DNA of 64,000 nt, from NCBI GenBank assembly GCA_963965975.1, contig OZ014425.1, positions 3,671,501-3,735,500 on the forward strand, written 5' to 3'. Both the position numbers and the translations under genes were made by a program. Below are positions 46,501-59,384 of the stretch, piece by piece. The DNA is from Xestospongia bergquistia. Its lineage: Eukaryota; Porifera; Demospongiae; Haplosclerida; Petrosiidae. The notes beneath the pieces are model-generated. The model worked only from the letters and a program-made list of their open reading frames with translations, did not search any database and had not been told where the DNA came from. Within the stretch, counting starts at the first letter, position 1, and every line of letters starts with the position of its first letter.

Positions 46501-49410
46501 CTATCAACAAATATGCTTGAACCATACCTATAAAAAAGACAATATATGTTTATATAATTTTTAATAAACATATTTAGAGTGTACATACCGACCAGAGTTT
46601 CCTTGAAAGAGCATATTCAAACCAGACAAGAGTCTAAGTTGTGCAAAGGAAAGAAGGTGGAGTGCACCTCCATCTACAGCAGTATTATTAATGAAGTACT
46701 GTTCACCACTCATTGTTAAACGACTACCAATAGCCTAACAAAATAGTAGAACTGATAACAATTACAATATCAATGTATTAACTTACTCTCAGAGAAGATC
46801 CAGTATTGCCAATGAATTTATTAGTACCAGAGAGATTAAATGGTAGATTACCCAAACTAACAATTCCATTAGTTCCAGTATTATTAATAAAAGTACTGTT
46901 ATAAATGGAAAGTATTTATTTTACTCTAATATCATTCATACAGTACTATGGTATATATTATGAAAGTTGTCATTGACCTTTATAACACTAACTAAAACAA
47001 ATATTTGTGTTCTATTTCTACAAGTTATAGAACATAAGGATTATGAAAGTAACCTACTTAATAAGTTACAATTCTAAATTAGCAACAGTAAATTATGATA
47101 ATGTCAATTTTCAAAACAAATACTGAATCTAATGTTCAAAATGAAACTACTTATAAATTATTAATACACTATAAAAATTAATACGTCGTTTAATTTGTAG
47201 CTTACAAGGATTGATTACAATGAAATGTAGAATCCATGTAAATTGCTCACTGTGTAATTTTGTTGATGTGTTGTACTTTCACATACCAACAAATTATACA
47301 ATTTGTTGGTATGTGAAATTAGTTTTTACAGTGTATATGGTAAGTTGTTTTAGCAAGAGACAAAGTTATGCTTTCATTTGTAATACAAGAAAAGTATTAT
47401 CATAAAATGATCATTTTATTGTAAATGGTAAATTTTACTACATTGTAAAAGTTTTGAGATTGATTTAACTAATTTAATATTATTGTCAACAGATTTTATG
47501 TAGTAATTCTATTTGATGCACATTTATCATTGGAACAACATATGCTATTTTGATTAACATGGAATTGACAGTTCATATAGTTCATTAGTATGACTTCTTA
47601 GCATGTTATACAGATGTCTGTTGTCTAACTAATGTTATAATTCAGACAGTAATTTACTACATGACTTGTCAATTAGTATATTAATAATAAACCTATCTGG
47701 TGATTGCCAATCTCTCATTGCATATTAAATATAACTCAAATTATATATCACTCCATATGTGGTAATAATCCTGGCCTAGCTAGCATCTTATTTGGTCTAA
47801 GAATAAAGGTAAAATTATAATCAGTTTTTATATTAGCTACACAGATAGTCAATGGTATAATACATTAGTAATCAAAACAGTATTAAAATTTACTTTCAGT
47901 TTGTATCCAATATTAAACCTGTAAAATATAACTGTTAAATCAACTATGGAGTGTTTACAAATACACTTAACACATACTAATTTTAAAAGAAGTGCTTTGA
48001 AATGTAGACAAACTTATAACTATGTCATTGATAGAAGATGAGTCTACAGGTTTATTTAGACAATCACCTTACCAGTTATGAATATTATGAATTGGAAACG
48101 ATTCCTTTTCTTGAAATTCTTCATATAGTGAAGCAGCTATAGCAGCACCAAATTCATTCTCTGAGAGTACACCTCTGTTACCCACAAATGTACAATTATC
48201 CAACATTAATAAATTCCCTCGACCACCTTGAAGGATGACATAAAAATACATCCCTCCACCAGCATCACCTTGGTTACCCTCGAAATAACAATCTTTAAAT
48301 CGAACGATATGAGGTCCTTTTTGTAAACCTTGTGACAGTACAGAACTAATAAATCCACCTCCACCAAGTCCACCTGAGTTATCAATGAATGTAGTGTTAG
48401 TTACAATACCTATATGTTGAGAATTCAAACCATTGTACACAAAGTATAATCCTCCACCATAAATTCTAGCATAGTTGTTAATAAATTGGCATCCATCAAT
48501 AGAGATAATAACATTGTGATCTCTTCTATTCACAAATACTCCTAATCCACCAGCTCTGCCAGTTAATACACCATTATAAAATGCATCACTAGTTGATCTG
48601 AATGTTCTGTTGTTAGTTAAAGCTGAATTATTAATAAAAGATGTGTTGATGACTTCAATTTTAGGAATGCCATAACTATAGTCAATATTTCCGTATGTAA
48701 TTGCCACTGCTCCAGTATTACCTCTGAAAGGTTCTTGGATTATGCCACTTCCTTTGTTTTCATGAAAATAGCTATTAACTATAGAAACTGACTCACAATT
48801 ATGAATGTCAAAAGCTGCCTCTTTAAAATATCTAAAATAATAAACAATAATTAAATATACACTAATACATTTTGACATTTTTTAGTTTAAAGTAAAACAT
48901 TTTACGAGTTACAATTTTGCAGGCTTACTGAAAAACCACATTTTCAATTCTCACTTTCATTACAGTATCAAGACGAAATGGCAACACACAAGATTCAGCT
49001 GAAATATCAGCTATCTTCACTGATGTACTCTGATTGAAGTACAGTGAATGTTGTATTGAGTCAGGTACTTGAGATTGTTGGAAAACACACTTTATAGTGG
49101 TGTCATATATATTATGACTGAGACTGTTAATGTTAACTGAACTCCATAACAACACTGGATGAGATATTATGTGTTCACCAGGTGCTAACTGAATGTTTAC
49201 AACGTTACAAGGTCCACTTAAATTAGCAGCAAAGTTCAATGCATTTTGTAGACTGTTAAAAGTACAGTTGATAGACGTACTATTAATACAGTGATGACTA
49301 ATTCCTTCTCCAGTAATCAAGAGATAAAAGACGGTGCTGTCATTGTTACAATTAGAGACACAATACACTGGAACCAGCCAACAACAGATCAGGAACAGCA
49401 AACGATACAT
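43529..49410 (-). CDS. Beta-helix multi-transmembrane protein, copy A (intact)
   Basis: A many-exon gene. Exon 1 (49410-48929) has a signal peptide (MYRLLFLICCWLVPVYC). Exon 2 (48831-48073) has parallel beta-helix repeats resembling Chlamydia Pmp motifs, such as FINNYARIYGGGLYF, FIDNSGGLGGGGF and YFEGNQGDAGGGMYF. The third exon starts at 46895 after a 1.2-kb intron. Further exons give more such repeats, a beta-rich region, a Cys-rich segment (CPPGYCQC, LLCGECPKGQGVS, CVTC), then about seven or eight hydrophobic segments and a polar C-tail with EENENEIQ. Predicted: a large glycosylated ectodomain on a polytopic membrane core, receptor-like. Proteins with an LCGxC box before multiple membrane spans are expanded in sponges, but no function is established. 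I found no stop or broken splice site in this copy. Confidence 0.8.
46896..48072 (-). other. 1.2-kb intron of the beta-helix gene
   Basis: By far the longest intron of this gene, joining a TG-ending exon to one starting TACTTTTATTAATAAT. It contains a perfect palindrome at 47277-47318. It also has degenerate pieces (about 47435-47475 and 47905-47970) resembling the ends of the palindromic element at 49552-49800. No coding sequence seen. Confidence 0.6.
47277..47318. repeat. Perfect 19-bp-arm palindrome
   Basis: TTTCACATACCAACAAATT and its exact complement surround a 4-base ATAC loop. The paralogous intron of copy B has only a degenerate left half (TTTCATATACCAATAAATT) and lacks the right arm. 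Confidence 0.9.
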
Positions 49411-49855
49411 ATTGGTAATGATGCAGCAGAAGACTAGCCATCAATGCCACACCTCAAAAAATCAATGGGTTGTTTTAACAAAATCCAAACATTCTTGATA
49501 TCATAATTGTTTATATTCTTGTTAGTAAATAAAGTTTTCATCTATAAGCTATTACACTGTAAAAATTGAATAGTTGATTTAACCAATACATGGTTATATG
49601 GGTTGCACATGCAAAAAGTAAACTTAAAACTATTTTGATTACTAATGTGTTATGAAATTAGTGGCTATGTAGCTACATAAGTAGTAGTACATTAGTAATG
49701 AAAACAGTATTATGATTACTTTTCAACAAAAATAAGTTTGTAATTGCAACCTGTATAACCGAATAATGGTTAAATCAACCAATCATTTTTTACAGTGTAA
49801 ACACACATAATTTCAAGTCAACAAAATTATATATATATATATAGATACTATCAAT
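49411..49855. other. Intergenic between beta-helix copies A and B
   Basis: Contains the palindromic element at 49552-49800 and a short (AT)n run. Upstream region of copy A; no other feature recognised. Confidence 0.6.
49552..49800. mobile_element. Palindromic MITE, ends TTACACTGTAAAAA
   Basis: Ends TTACACTGTAAAAA and TTTTTTACAGTGTAA are inverted copies, and about 100 bp on each side pair with moderate divergence (GTTGATTTAACC against GGTTAAATCAAC). No coding capacity. The target duplication could not be decided from the flanks. Confidence 0.75.
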
Positions 49856-52800
49856 TCATAAATCAATATTGTTGATTATAGGAGTTAAAAGAGCATTATC
49901 ATTATCAATAACTAAGTAATAACTAACAACATGATAATTATATTTCATTGGAATTTCATCTTCTATCTCTTCAAATGAAGTTAACTGATTATAACGAAAC
50001 TGTCGATACAAATTTCTAATTATCACCAGGAATACAACAATAAAGACAAACACCATTATAACAAATAGTATATAGTAACCCACAAGTAACAGCTTAGCTA
50101 AGGGAGTTATAAAGTCAATGACCTCCTTTCCACAGTCTAATACATTATATGTTGTGGATGTATTATTATCTGGAAAAATAGCTAAATTATCTTGAAGTGA
50201 AGGGTTAGTGCGTAGGACTAGGACAGCAAACAATATAGTCAGAATAGTTAATTCAAGATAGTTGACCTTCTTGTCTTTATAAGGTTTAATATAACCATAG
50301 ATCATAATCCATATTATAACAATCATCAGAATGACAATCTAACAAATAATAATAATAATAAATTATACTAGTGTTATCAGGACTAACTGTATTTCCAGGA
50401 AATAAAGTAAGAACTACACCACCATGATAATTTAATATTAAATGATTGTTTTAGAGATGAACTCATTCTAAATAGCCACCCATATATCTAAATAATTATA
50501 ATAATGTTAACTAATCTTTATAAGTTAGAAGTGAGAGACCAGGTAGAAGTAGTACTGTTAGCATTAAAACAAGAACAGCTATTCCTACTATGAAAGCATG
50601 TCCATCAGTAAAGCATTCAATTTCACCATTCAAATACCATACCTAATGTATTTACAACATTAATATGATATTATATATTGTATGTACTACTTACATGTTT
50701 GGAGTGAGCAATTTTAGGACAGTTTAATATACTAAGTGCTGTATAAACAGTATGAGTATACACTAGTAATAGTACTGTCCATGTTCCGTGTAACTTAAGT
50801 GTGGGCACTGTATATCTTCTGCATGTTTTCCCTGCACAATATGAACTGATATGAGGAGAGAGTGAAAATATCAAGATCAATAATGATTGATTGACTATAA
50901 GGATGATCTTACTTTAACGTAATTATTAAAGTTACAACAATAATTGATGTCACAAATGGTAGAAACCTCAAACCATAGGATACTACAATGTTTAGTTTAC
51001 TATAAACACAAAAATCATAAGGAAAATAAAGACTCAAAGCACTAGATAAATAATACAACTAGAGAATCAGAAAGAGATAAGAACAGTCTTTGTAATTTGA
51101 TCTTACATATTTTCCTCCAGTTAGAAAAGTCTCTGGAAATTGTGTTATAAATGGTACTACCTAATATTATTAAACAATAAATCTATTTTATTATCTCATA
51201 GTACACAGTACCTGGATATAGAACAAAAATGGATAGAGCCATGTTGGGAGTGGTTTGTCTAACAATATTATTATAACTAGTATTATTACTTCAGCAATTA
51301 CTACAAAAATAGAATTAATATTACACTCAATAATATATTTAGTTATACCTAAGACTGGAATAAAAACAACATTAGAGTTTGTACAAGTCACACATCTGTT
51401 TAATAACACACTTACTCCCTGACCTTTAGGACATTCTCCACATAATAAACCTATCAGATGTTAGTAAATAACTATTAATTGTTACACTATACCTTTTCGT
51501 CCACATGCACATTGTCTGCTTGGTTGTGAGTTAGTGTAGACATAAGCACAATATGATGGACCTATACTTGTATTAAAGAAACATTGACAATAGCCTGGTG
51601 GACATTGATAGAAGTAGAGATTAGGTTCTTGTCCATGTAATCTAGTAGCCCATTGGTATGACTATTAGAGAGAGAAACAGAACATGGAGATACTTTATGT
51701 CTAGAGTAGTATACTTGAATAATAATAGAGTCTTGGTCTTCTTCACAAAGTACTATCTGACGTTGATTGTTATCACAAGTACAGTATTTATGAAGTGAGT
51801 GACTACTGTCCAGAGATGAGAGCTGATATCCACCAAGACATTCTTTACCCAAAAGAGGTAAATTATAAACAGCACTCTTTAAGAAAATAGTTTTATAATT
51901 CAATTTTTGTCATACTTACTGATGAACCTTGAACAGCAAAGCTAACTTGTTGTATAGTAACATTGCCTAGTGAGCCATCATCAGTGAAGTTAGAAATAGA
52001 ATAAGATACATTAGTAACATATGGTTCTTTAGTTATTAAGAAAGTATCTGGCTTCAGATGAACTAACATTTCATCAATATTCACATTCTACATAGATTAC
52101 TATCATTGAAACAAAAACTTTAAAGTGTATAAAATACCTGATATTTTTTTTTTGTTTGGAATAAAAGACAATCTTGTAATTGAACCTGTGAGTTGTCCTA
52201 ATTCATCTATTGCATTCAATGCAAGTTTTAGATTTTGTCCAGGCCAACCAGTCAACTAACAACAGTTATTCAATTTAAGAATGTCATAGACACTCTAACC
52301 TCTGTGGAATCAGTATTGATATTAACAGCTGTAGTAACAATAGATTTGTGTCTATCCTCTTGATTAGTATAACCAATATTGTTATTATCATCTCTGTATA
52401 ATAGAGATAGTAAAAAGAAGGAAAAATATATTGTGAATACTTGATATTAAAGATGGGCCATTCAGGAAAATAAGATGCATTAAAGAAAGGTTGAGTAAAC
52501 CCTGTCCAGGTACAGGCAGAGAGGCTGGAGGCAAAAATAGCCAAACCAACTAATGCTGTGTTGTCAGTAAATGTGATATTGATACCATCCTGAAAAAAGA
52601 TAAATAAAGTATTAATTTAAAGAGATAAATTTATGTGCCTAATTAATTTTAATAAATAGTTGAACTGTGTCATATTTTTTCACCTGGTCCCATTGAGAAG
52701 GAGGTCTTTGTTGATTAGAATATAATAACATAAAACATTGTGGATTATATTGAATTTTAGTAAAAACTGAGGATTTCCTTGTACTATCAACAAATATGCT

Positions 52801-55340
52801 TGAACCATACCTATAACAAAGAGAATATATGTTTATATAATTTTTAATAATCATATATAGACTGTACATACCGACCAGAGTTTCCTTGAAAGAGCATGTT
52901 AAACCAGGCAAGAGTCTAAGTTGTGCAAAGGAAAGAAGGTGGAGTGCACCTCCATCTACAGCAGTATTATTAATGAAGTACTGTTCACCACTCATTGTTA
53001 AACGACTACCAATAGCCTAACAAAATAGTAGAACTGATAACAATTACAATATCAATGTATTAACTTACTCTCAGAGAAGATCCAGTATTGCCAATGAATT
53101 TATTAGTACCAGAGAGATTAAATGGTAGATAACCCAAACTAACGATTCCATTAGTTCCAGTATTATTAATAAAAGTACTGTTATAAATGGAAAGTATTTA
53201 TTTTACTCAAAATTAATACGTTAATTTGCAGCTTACAACGATTGATTACAATGAAATATAGAATTCATGTAAATTGCTCAATGTGTAATTTTGTTGATGT
53301 GTTGTACTTTCATATACCAATAAATTATACAACTTGCATTATCATAAAATGATCATTTTATTGGAAATGGTAAATTTTACTACATTGTAAAAGTTTTGAG
53401 GTTGATTTAACTAATTTAATATTATTGTCAACAGATTGCATGTAGTAATTCTATTTGATGTAAAAAGGAGCAATTTATTATTAATGTACTATGGCATTAC
53501 TGTTTGTGCAGTAATGGCTAGAATTAATAGTGATTTTATTTTTATCCTTAGGCTATATGAAATGTTGTGCCCAGTATTTCATATAATCTATGTCAGGGCT
53601 ATTACTCAATATTGAAAAAGATAGTTTGTTTTAACTATAGTAAGTAATCAATGGTCAAATAAACTACATACATACCTACAAAGTACATTTATCATTGGAA
53701 AGCAACAACAGCATATGTTGTTTTGATTAATATGGAATTTATAGTTTATATAGTTCATTAGTTGACTTGTTAGCATGTTGTACAGAAGGGTGACAGCTGT
53801 CTCTTGTCTAATTAATGTTATAACTCAGACAGTAATTTACTACATGACTTGTCAATTAGTATATTAACTATGTAGTGATTGCCAATCTCTCATTGCATAT
53901 TAAATATAACTCAAATTATATATCACTCCATATATGGTAACAATCCTGGACTAGCTAGCATCTTATTTGATCTAAGAATAAAGGTAAAATTATAATCAGT
54001 TTTTATATTAGCTACACAGATAGTCAATGGTATAATATATTAGTAGTCAAAACATTATTAAAATTTACTTTCAGTCTGTATCCAATATTCAACCTGTAAA
54101 ATATAACTGTTAAATCAACTATGGAGTTTTTACAGATACACTTAACATATATAATTATAAAAGAAGTGCTTTGAAATAATAGACAAACCTATAACTATGT
54201 CATTGATGGAAGATGAATCTACAGGTTTATTTAGACAATCATCTTACCAGTCATAAATATTATGAATTGGAAACGATTCCTTTTCTTGAAATTCTTCATA
54301 TAGTGAAGCAGCTATAGCAGCACCAAATTCATTCTCTGAGAGTACACCTCTGTTACCCACAAATGTACAATTATCCAATTCTAATAAATTCCCTCGACCA
54401 CCTTGAAGGATGACATAAAAATACATCCCTCCACCAGCATCACCTTGGTTACCCTCGAAATAACAATCTTTAAATCAAACGATATGAGGTCCTTTTTGTA
54501 AACCCTTCGACTGAACTGAGTTAATAAACCCACCTCCACCAAGTCCACCTGAGTTACCAATGAATTTAGTGTTAGTTACAATACCTATATGTTGAGAATT
54601 CAAACCATTGTACACAAAGTATAATCCTCCACCATAAATTCTAGCATAGTTGTTAATAAATTGGCATCCATCAATAGAGATAATAACATTGTGATCTCTT
54701 CTATTCACAAATATTCCTAATCCACCAGCTCTGCCAGTTAATACACCATTATAAAATGCATCACTAGTTGATCTGAATTTCCTGTTGTTAGTTAAAGCTG
54801 AATTATTAATAAAAGATGCGTTGATGACTTCAATTTTAGGAATGCCATAACTATAGTCAATATTTCCGTATGTGATTGCCACTGCTCCAGTATTACCTCT
54901 GAAAGGTTCTTGGATTATGCCACTTCCTTTGTTTTCATGAAAATAACTATTAACTATAGAAACTGATTCACAATTATGAATCTCAAAAGCTACCTCTTTA
55001 AAATATCTAAAATGATAAATACAATTAAATATATACTAATATTTTTTTGACATTTAAAGTTTTAATGTAAAATGTTTTACAAGTTACAATTTTGCAGGCT
55101 TACCGAAAAACCACATTTTCAATTCTCACTTTCATTACAGTATCAAGACGAAATGGCAATGCACAAGATTCAGCTGAAATATCAGCTATCTCTACTGATG
55201 TACTCTGATTGAAGTACAGTGAATGTTGTATTGAGTCAGGTACTTGAGATTGTTGGATAACACACTTGATAGTGGTGTCATATATATTATGACTTAGACT
55301 GTTAATGTTAACTGAGCTCCATAACAACACTGGATGAGAT
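49856..55340 (-). pseudogene. Beta-helix multi-transmembrane gene, copy B (broken)
   Basis: Follows copy A exon by exon but is damaged. The 5' end is cut at about 55340, removing the signal peptide and first ~75 residues. A CGA Arg codon has become TGA at 54475-54477. One base is lost near 52898, shifting frame in the exon that reads LSGLNMLFQGN in copy A. About 35 bp are deleted near 50415, and the splice donor after the exon ending TYKDY is deleted near 50512, leaving a TAG. The last exon is open but encodes a C-tail unlike that of A and C (FRYNQLTSFEEIEDE). The paired lesions argue against a functional product. Confidence 0.85.
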
Positions 55341-56593
55341 ACTTATAAATACAAGAGAAAGAGAGAGAAGGAGAGAGAGTTAATTTTTTGAAACTACAAA
55401 TAACTCAACTGGTGGAATAAAGAAAATTGTCAGTAACATTATTATTTGTTGTAGTTATACAGAAATATTTAAAGTTTGGTCAATAAATAGGTCAATCAGT
55501 CAGGATGAACATCATGAATTTATGACAACTAGCTGTTTAGCTCAGATTGCATCAAATGCCTTCTGTGTTGTAAGCTCCAACAATATTGAGGACATTACTA
55601 GAGCCATTGTCTTAAAAACAACAGACAATTAGATATCAAGCTTCATACATTCATAAATCTATTAGTTCAAATGTATATAAAAACAACAACCAATTCAGTC
55701 CTATTAAATGCAGGCCTATTGTTTTATTTTTTGTCACATTTGCCATTCCTTAATTAGGACAGACAATGATATAATAGATGTAATTATTACCAATACATAA
55801 CCAGCTGCTCATTAGAATGTTTAAATCATAAATATTGAGAATATGGTGAGTATAACATATTATTCTTATATTGTTATACCTGGTGAAGGCTAATCAAGGC
55901 CAAAACATTCTATAATGTTTATTTTCTAATAAAAATTATTATTCTCGTATTAACATCAACAACAGACTGAGCCAGTCCTCGTTCATTATAATTACAGTAT
56001 GATTCTTAGTCAATATCTTATAGAGTGTGCAAGTATGTTAGAATGTCAAATTTTACTGCACAGATATGACATTCTCATGATTACTTTCTGCCTGCAGTCC
56101 ATGCAGTGCTATGACATTTGATATTTTAGCCTTTTAAGATTACAATCTACTTCTTAACTAACACAATTATAGATGACATTTATCAGGATATACAGTTTTA
56201 TAAGAAGACATCCTACTTCTCAAAACATCAATCTTAATTCATCTTGCATTGTAAGGTAGCATTGTAGATCATTCTAGTTATTTAATATGATATTCTTTAT
56301 AAAATAGAATTATTAATATAATACTACAACGTGGCATCCATTCACAAAAGACTGACATTTTGTAATTATAAGTAATGTGTTATATATTGTATATAGGCAG
56401 TCTGCATCACAACAGCCTCTTGCATAAGTATAACCAAATCTTCTGAGACCAACACAACATGTTATTCTAAACAATAAAACATTCAACTATATAGATAGAT
56501 TGGCAGTTATTTGTCAAGTCAGGAAGAGTCATTTAAAGCGAGAATGCGGAAGCCCGTGTTCACGTACAAACTTCCCAAGTTTCACTATCGATC
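55341..56593 (+). repeat. VWA 5' flank joined to truncated beta-helix copy B
   Basis: Matches the downstream half of the VWA intergenic unit (34255-35381 and 38650-39769) up to the VWA4 start, with an extra unrelated stretch at about 56146-56300. The junction with copy B shows short shared sequence (GAGATA/AGATACTTA), as in microhomology-mediated or unequal recombination. Confidence 0.8.
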
Positions 56594-57777
56594 ATGGCAT
56601 CGCCTTCTGAAAACAAGCTAAATATTAATTGGACTCCCGAATTCTCAGCTTATCCACTGGTAGAGCAGCCAGCATGGAGTGTCTGTACAATAAAAGCTTC
56701 TTTTTATGAGCCTTCTAGCCGCGCACCCGTCGATATTGTAGCTGTTATTGACAAGAGTGGTTCTATGCATGGAGAGAAATTGGATCTTGTAAAAAAGACG
56801 TTAGAATTCGTTATTGATCAGTGTAAGTACAACAAGATATCATGCATCCATTTTTCTCTTCCATGATGTATTTTTTATAGTGAAAGAATGTGATCGTTTT
56901 TCAGTGGTAACCTATGATACCAAAGTTCAAGTAGACTTTCCTCTTACCTCTATGGACTCAGCAAACAAACAAAGAACTATATTTATGGTCAAGGCAATTA
57001 GAGATGGATCATCAACCAATTTATGTGAAGCATTATTGAAAGGTAATTCATTCAATCATTGATAGTCCAGCTATCATTTCTAACTTGATGTAGGAATGGA
57101 ACAGATTATAGGACGTACTGGGAAAAAGGCTCAAGTTGCCTCTGTTCTACTTCTTACTGATGGCCTTGCTAATGTTGGTATCTCAAATCGTGATGGTATT
57201 ATGGAAGAGATGAGAAAGCTAATAGATCCATCACCTGGCCATACGGTAACTACTGCTAAATAATCAATGTTTGTTTTTGTTTCACTAATTCTCTCTCTCT
57301 CTCATACACACAGCCATTTGAAGGGACAGTGTACACATTTGGATTTGGTTCAGATCATGATGCTCGTCTTTTAGAATCTGTCTCAACTCAAGGAGGTGGT
57401 GTCTATTACTATATTGACTCAACTGAAAAGGTTAATGAACTATGTTGACTTAATAATTACTTATAATTCTACTATAAGGGGATTTCTTATGTTTGTATTA
57501 CAATGCTATAATTATGACTGTATTTAACCTGTTAATATAAATATTCATAATACTACTCTCCTCTTTGTAGATTCCTGAATCATTTGCTGATTGTCTTGGT
57601 GGTTTATTAAGTGTGATGGCTCAGAACATCACACTTAAACTTGAAGCATGTGGCGAAAATAAGATCACAGCTGTACATGCTGGAGGACGACCAGTTAATT
57701 GGAAGATAGCTAACAAAAGGTAACACTAACTATATTTACATTATAGTTACTGGCATTATATGCGTCAACTTTAATAA

Positions 57778-57827
<50 letters not shown>

Positions 57828-59225
57828 TGGCTAGGTCTGTTACTAGGATTCATATATGTATTCCAATCTTCCATCATATTAATTTTCAATGAGGTAAAGT
57901 TTAAGGTTAATAAGATGGTAGTTTAGATTATATTACTATTAATTCATTTAACACTTATCGTAAGGGTATAAATTTTTGTGGGAGATTTAATTTTGCTGTA
58001 TTCGTGGGTTGTTGTTTTATTACGTATTCCACCCACGCACAATCACGTGATCTCAATAACAACGTGTAAATAACAAAGGGGTTACTTCTTTCCTTTTATA
58101 CTGAAGTACTTCTCTGTCAGCTGCCTCCCAAATTTTCTTGTATATATGGTACCCTCTCACTATAGATTCATAGGAATAGCTAGCCATACTTCGCGAAAAT
58201 CACGCTTGTGTTCACAATATGTGTGTGATACCACACCCATTAATTAATACTTCACACCCACTAAACACGAAAGTTAATACCTACGAAATTTAATTAATAA
58301 GGCAAAATTTTAAAAACATGAAAATTTAAACCCTCGAAAATTTGTACCCTTACGGTACATGAACATTATTTGACTTCCATGCATCCATACAAAATACAAA
58401 TAAAAATTACAATTATTAATGATACATGTAACGTGTATATAACCAAATCAATCAATCTTTACTGTGTACTAATGAATATACATTCCTTTATAAAGGGAGC
58501 TATGTTAATATTGCTACTACTTACATCAGTCTATTTCTTTGACTCTTTATAGTTGTGAAGTAATGATGTGTGACCTTCAGTCAGAAGAAGAGAGAGACAT
58601 TCTATTAGAACTCAAGTTGCCTGTTCTTTCTGCCTCAACTAGTGATGTTGTTATAACAGGTCAATTAGTTTATTTCAATGTCATCTCCTCAATAATGGAT
58701 AACATTGGAAGTAATCTAGCAATAGAGAGAAACAGTCAGTTACTAAGACACTCAATATCATAAATATTAGTGACTCCCTGTATACAGATGGTCCTCGTGG
58801 TGAAGCTAGTAAGAAGCTTGACTCACAGAGGAATCGTATCATAGCAACCAATGCTCTTAAAGAAGCTGGACAACTAGCTGATCAAGGCAAATATCCTGAA
58901 GCAAAAAAGATACTAGAAAGTGCTGTACAGAGAATTACAGCATCAGTATCTGTGGGAGAAGATTTCTGTCAAGGGTTATTGAGTGATTTGACTAGAACAT
59001 CAGAGACAATGAGATCACAGCAAGGGTACCTCTCTCATGGTTCTCAGTTAATGACGAGTTTGTAAGTAAAATAACTGGCTTATATTAATGGAACATGCCA
59101 CTGTCATCTCCCTCCATTTTAGAACACAGCTCCATTCACTTCAGAGAAGTAATTATGTCTACACTCCCTATAGCAGTACTTCAAGAGATGAATATGTTGC
59201 CAAATCAAAGATTATAGAGAAATGA
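56594..59225 (+). CDS. VWA-Vwaint protein, copy 4
   Basis: Eight exons as in the other copies, open throughout by my reading. The metal site is unchanged. Specific changes include KASFYEPSSRAP, CDRFSVVTYD and NKQRTIFMVK. Exons 6-8 resemble copy 3 (CEVMMCDLQ, terminal KIIEK). Intron 5 is enlarged by an (AT)n run and by a 398-bp element absent from copy 3. The stop lies 159 bp from the convergent reductase stop. Confidence 0.87.
57781..57824. repeat. (AT)n microsatellite in VWA4 intron 5
   Basis: About 22 AT dinucleotides against about 11 in the same place of copy 3 (near 40960). Confidence 0.95.
57958..58355. mobile_element. Tc1/mariner-like MITE in VWA4 intron 5
   Basis: A 398-bp insertion with imperfect terminal inverted repeats (TCGTAAGGGTATAAATTTT and, at the other end, AAATTTGTACCCTTACGG), flanked by TA on both sides. 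Copy 3 carries the empty site (AACACTTACATGAACATT), so the boundaries are certain to a base or two. No coding capacity. TA duplication suggests mobilisation by a Tc1/mariner-type transposase. Confidence 0.9.
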
Positions 59226-59384
59226 AGAACTATTTTCAGTAACGGCAGTATTAATTAATTGATCAAAATCGACTGTTATATATCAATATATTTTTAACAA
59301 GTTTGAATATTCCCTTTGAAATTTTTGTTTTAAATTAACACACAACCACTACAAAATTAGTTTAGTAATAAGTAACAGTTTGTT

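Noticed and set aside
48073..48831. Bacterial contamination, suggested by Pmp-like beta-helix repeats
   Set aside because: The gene has a eukaryotic signal peptide exon, many spliceosomal introns and lies between animal genes; beta-helix repeats also occur in animals.
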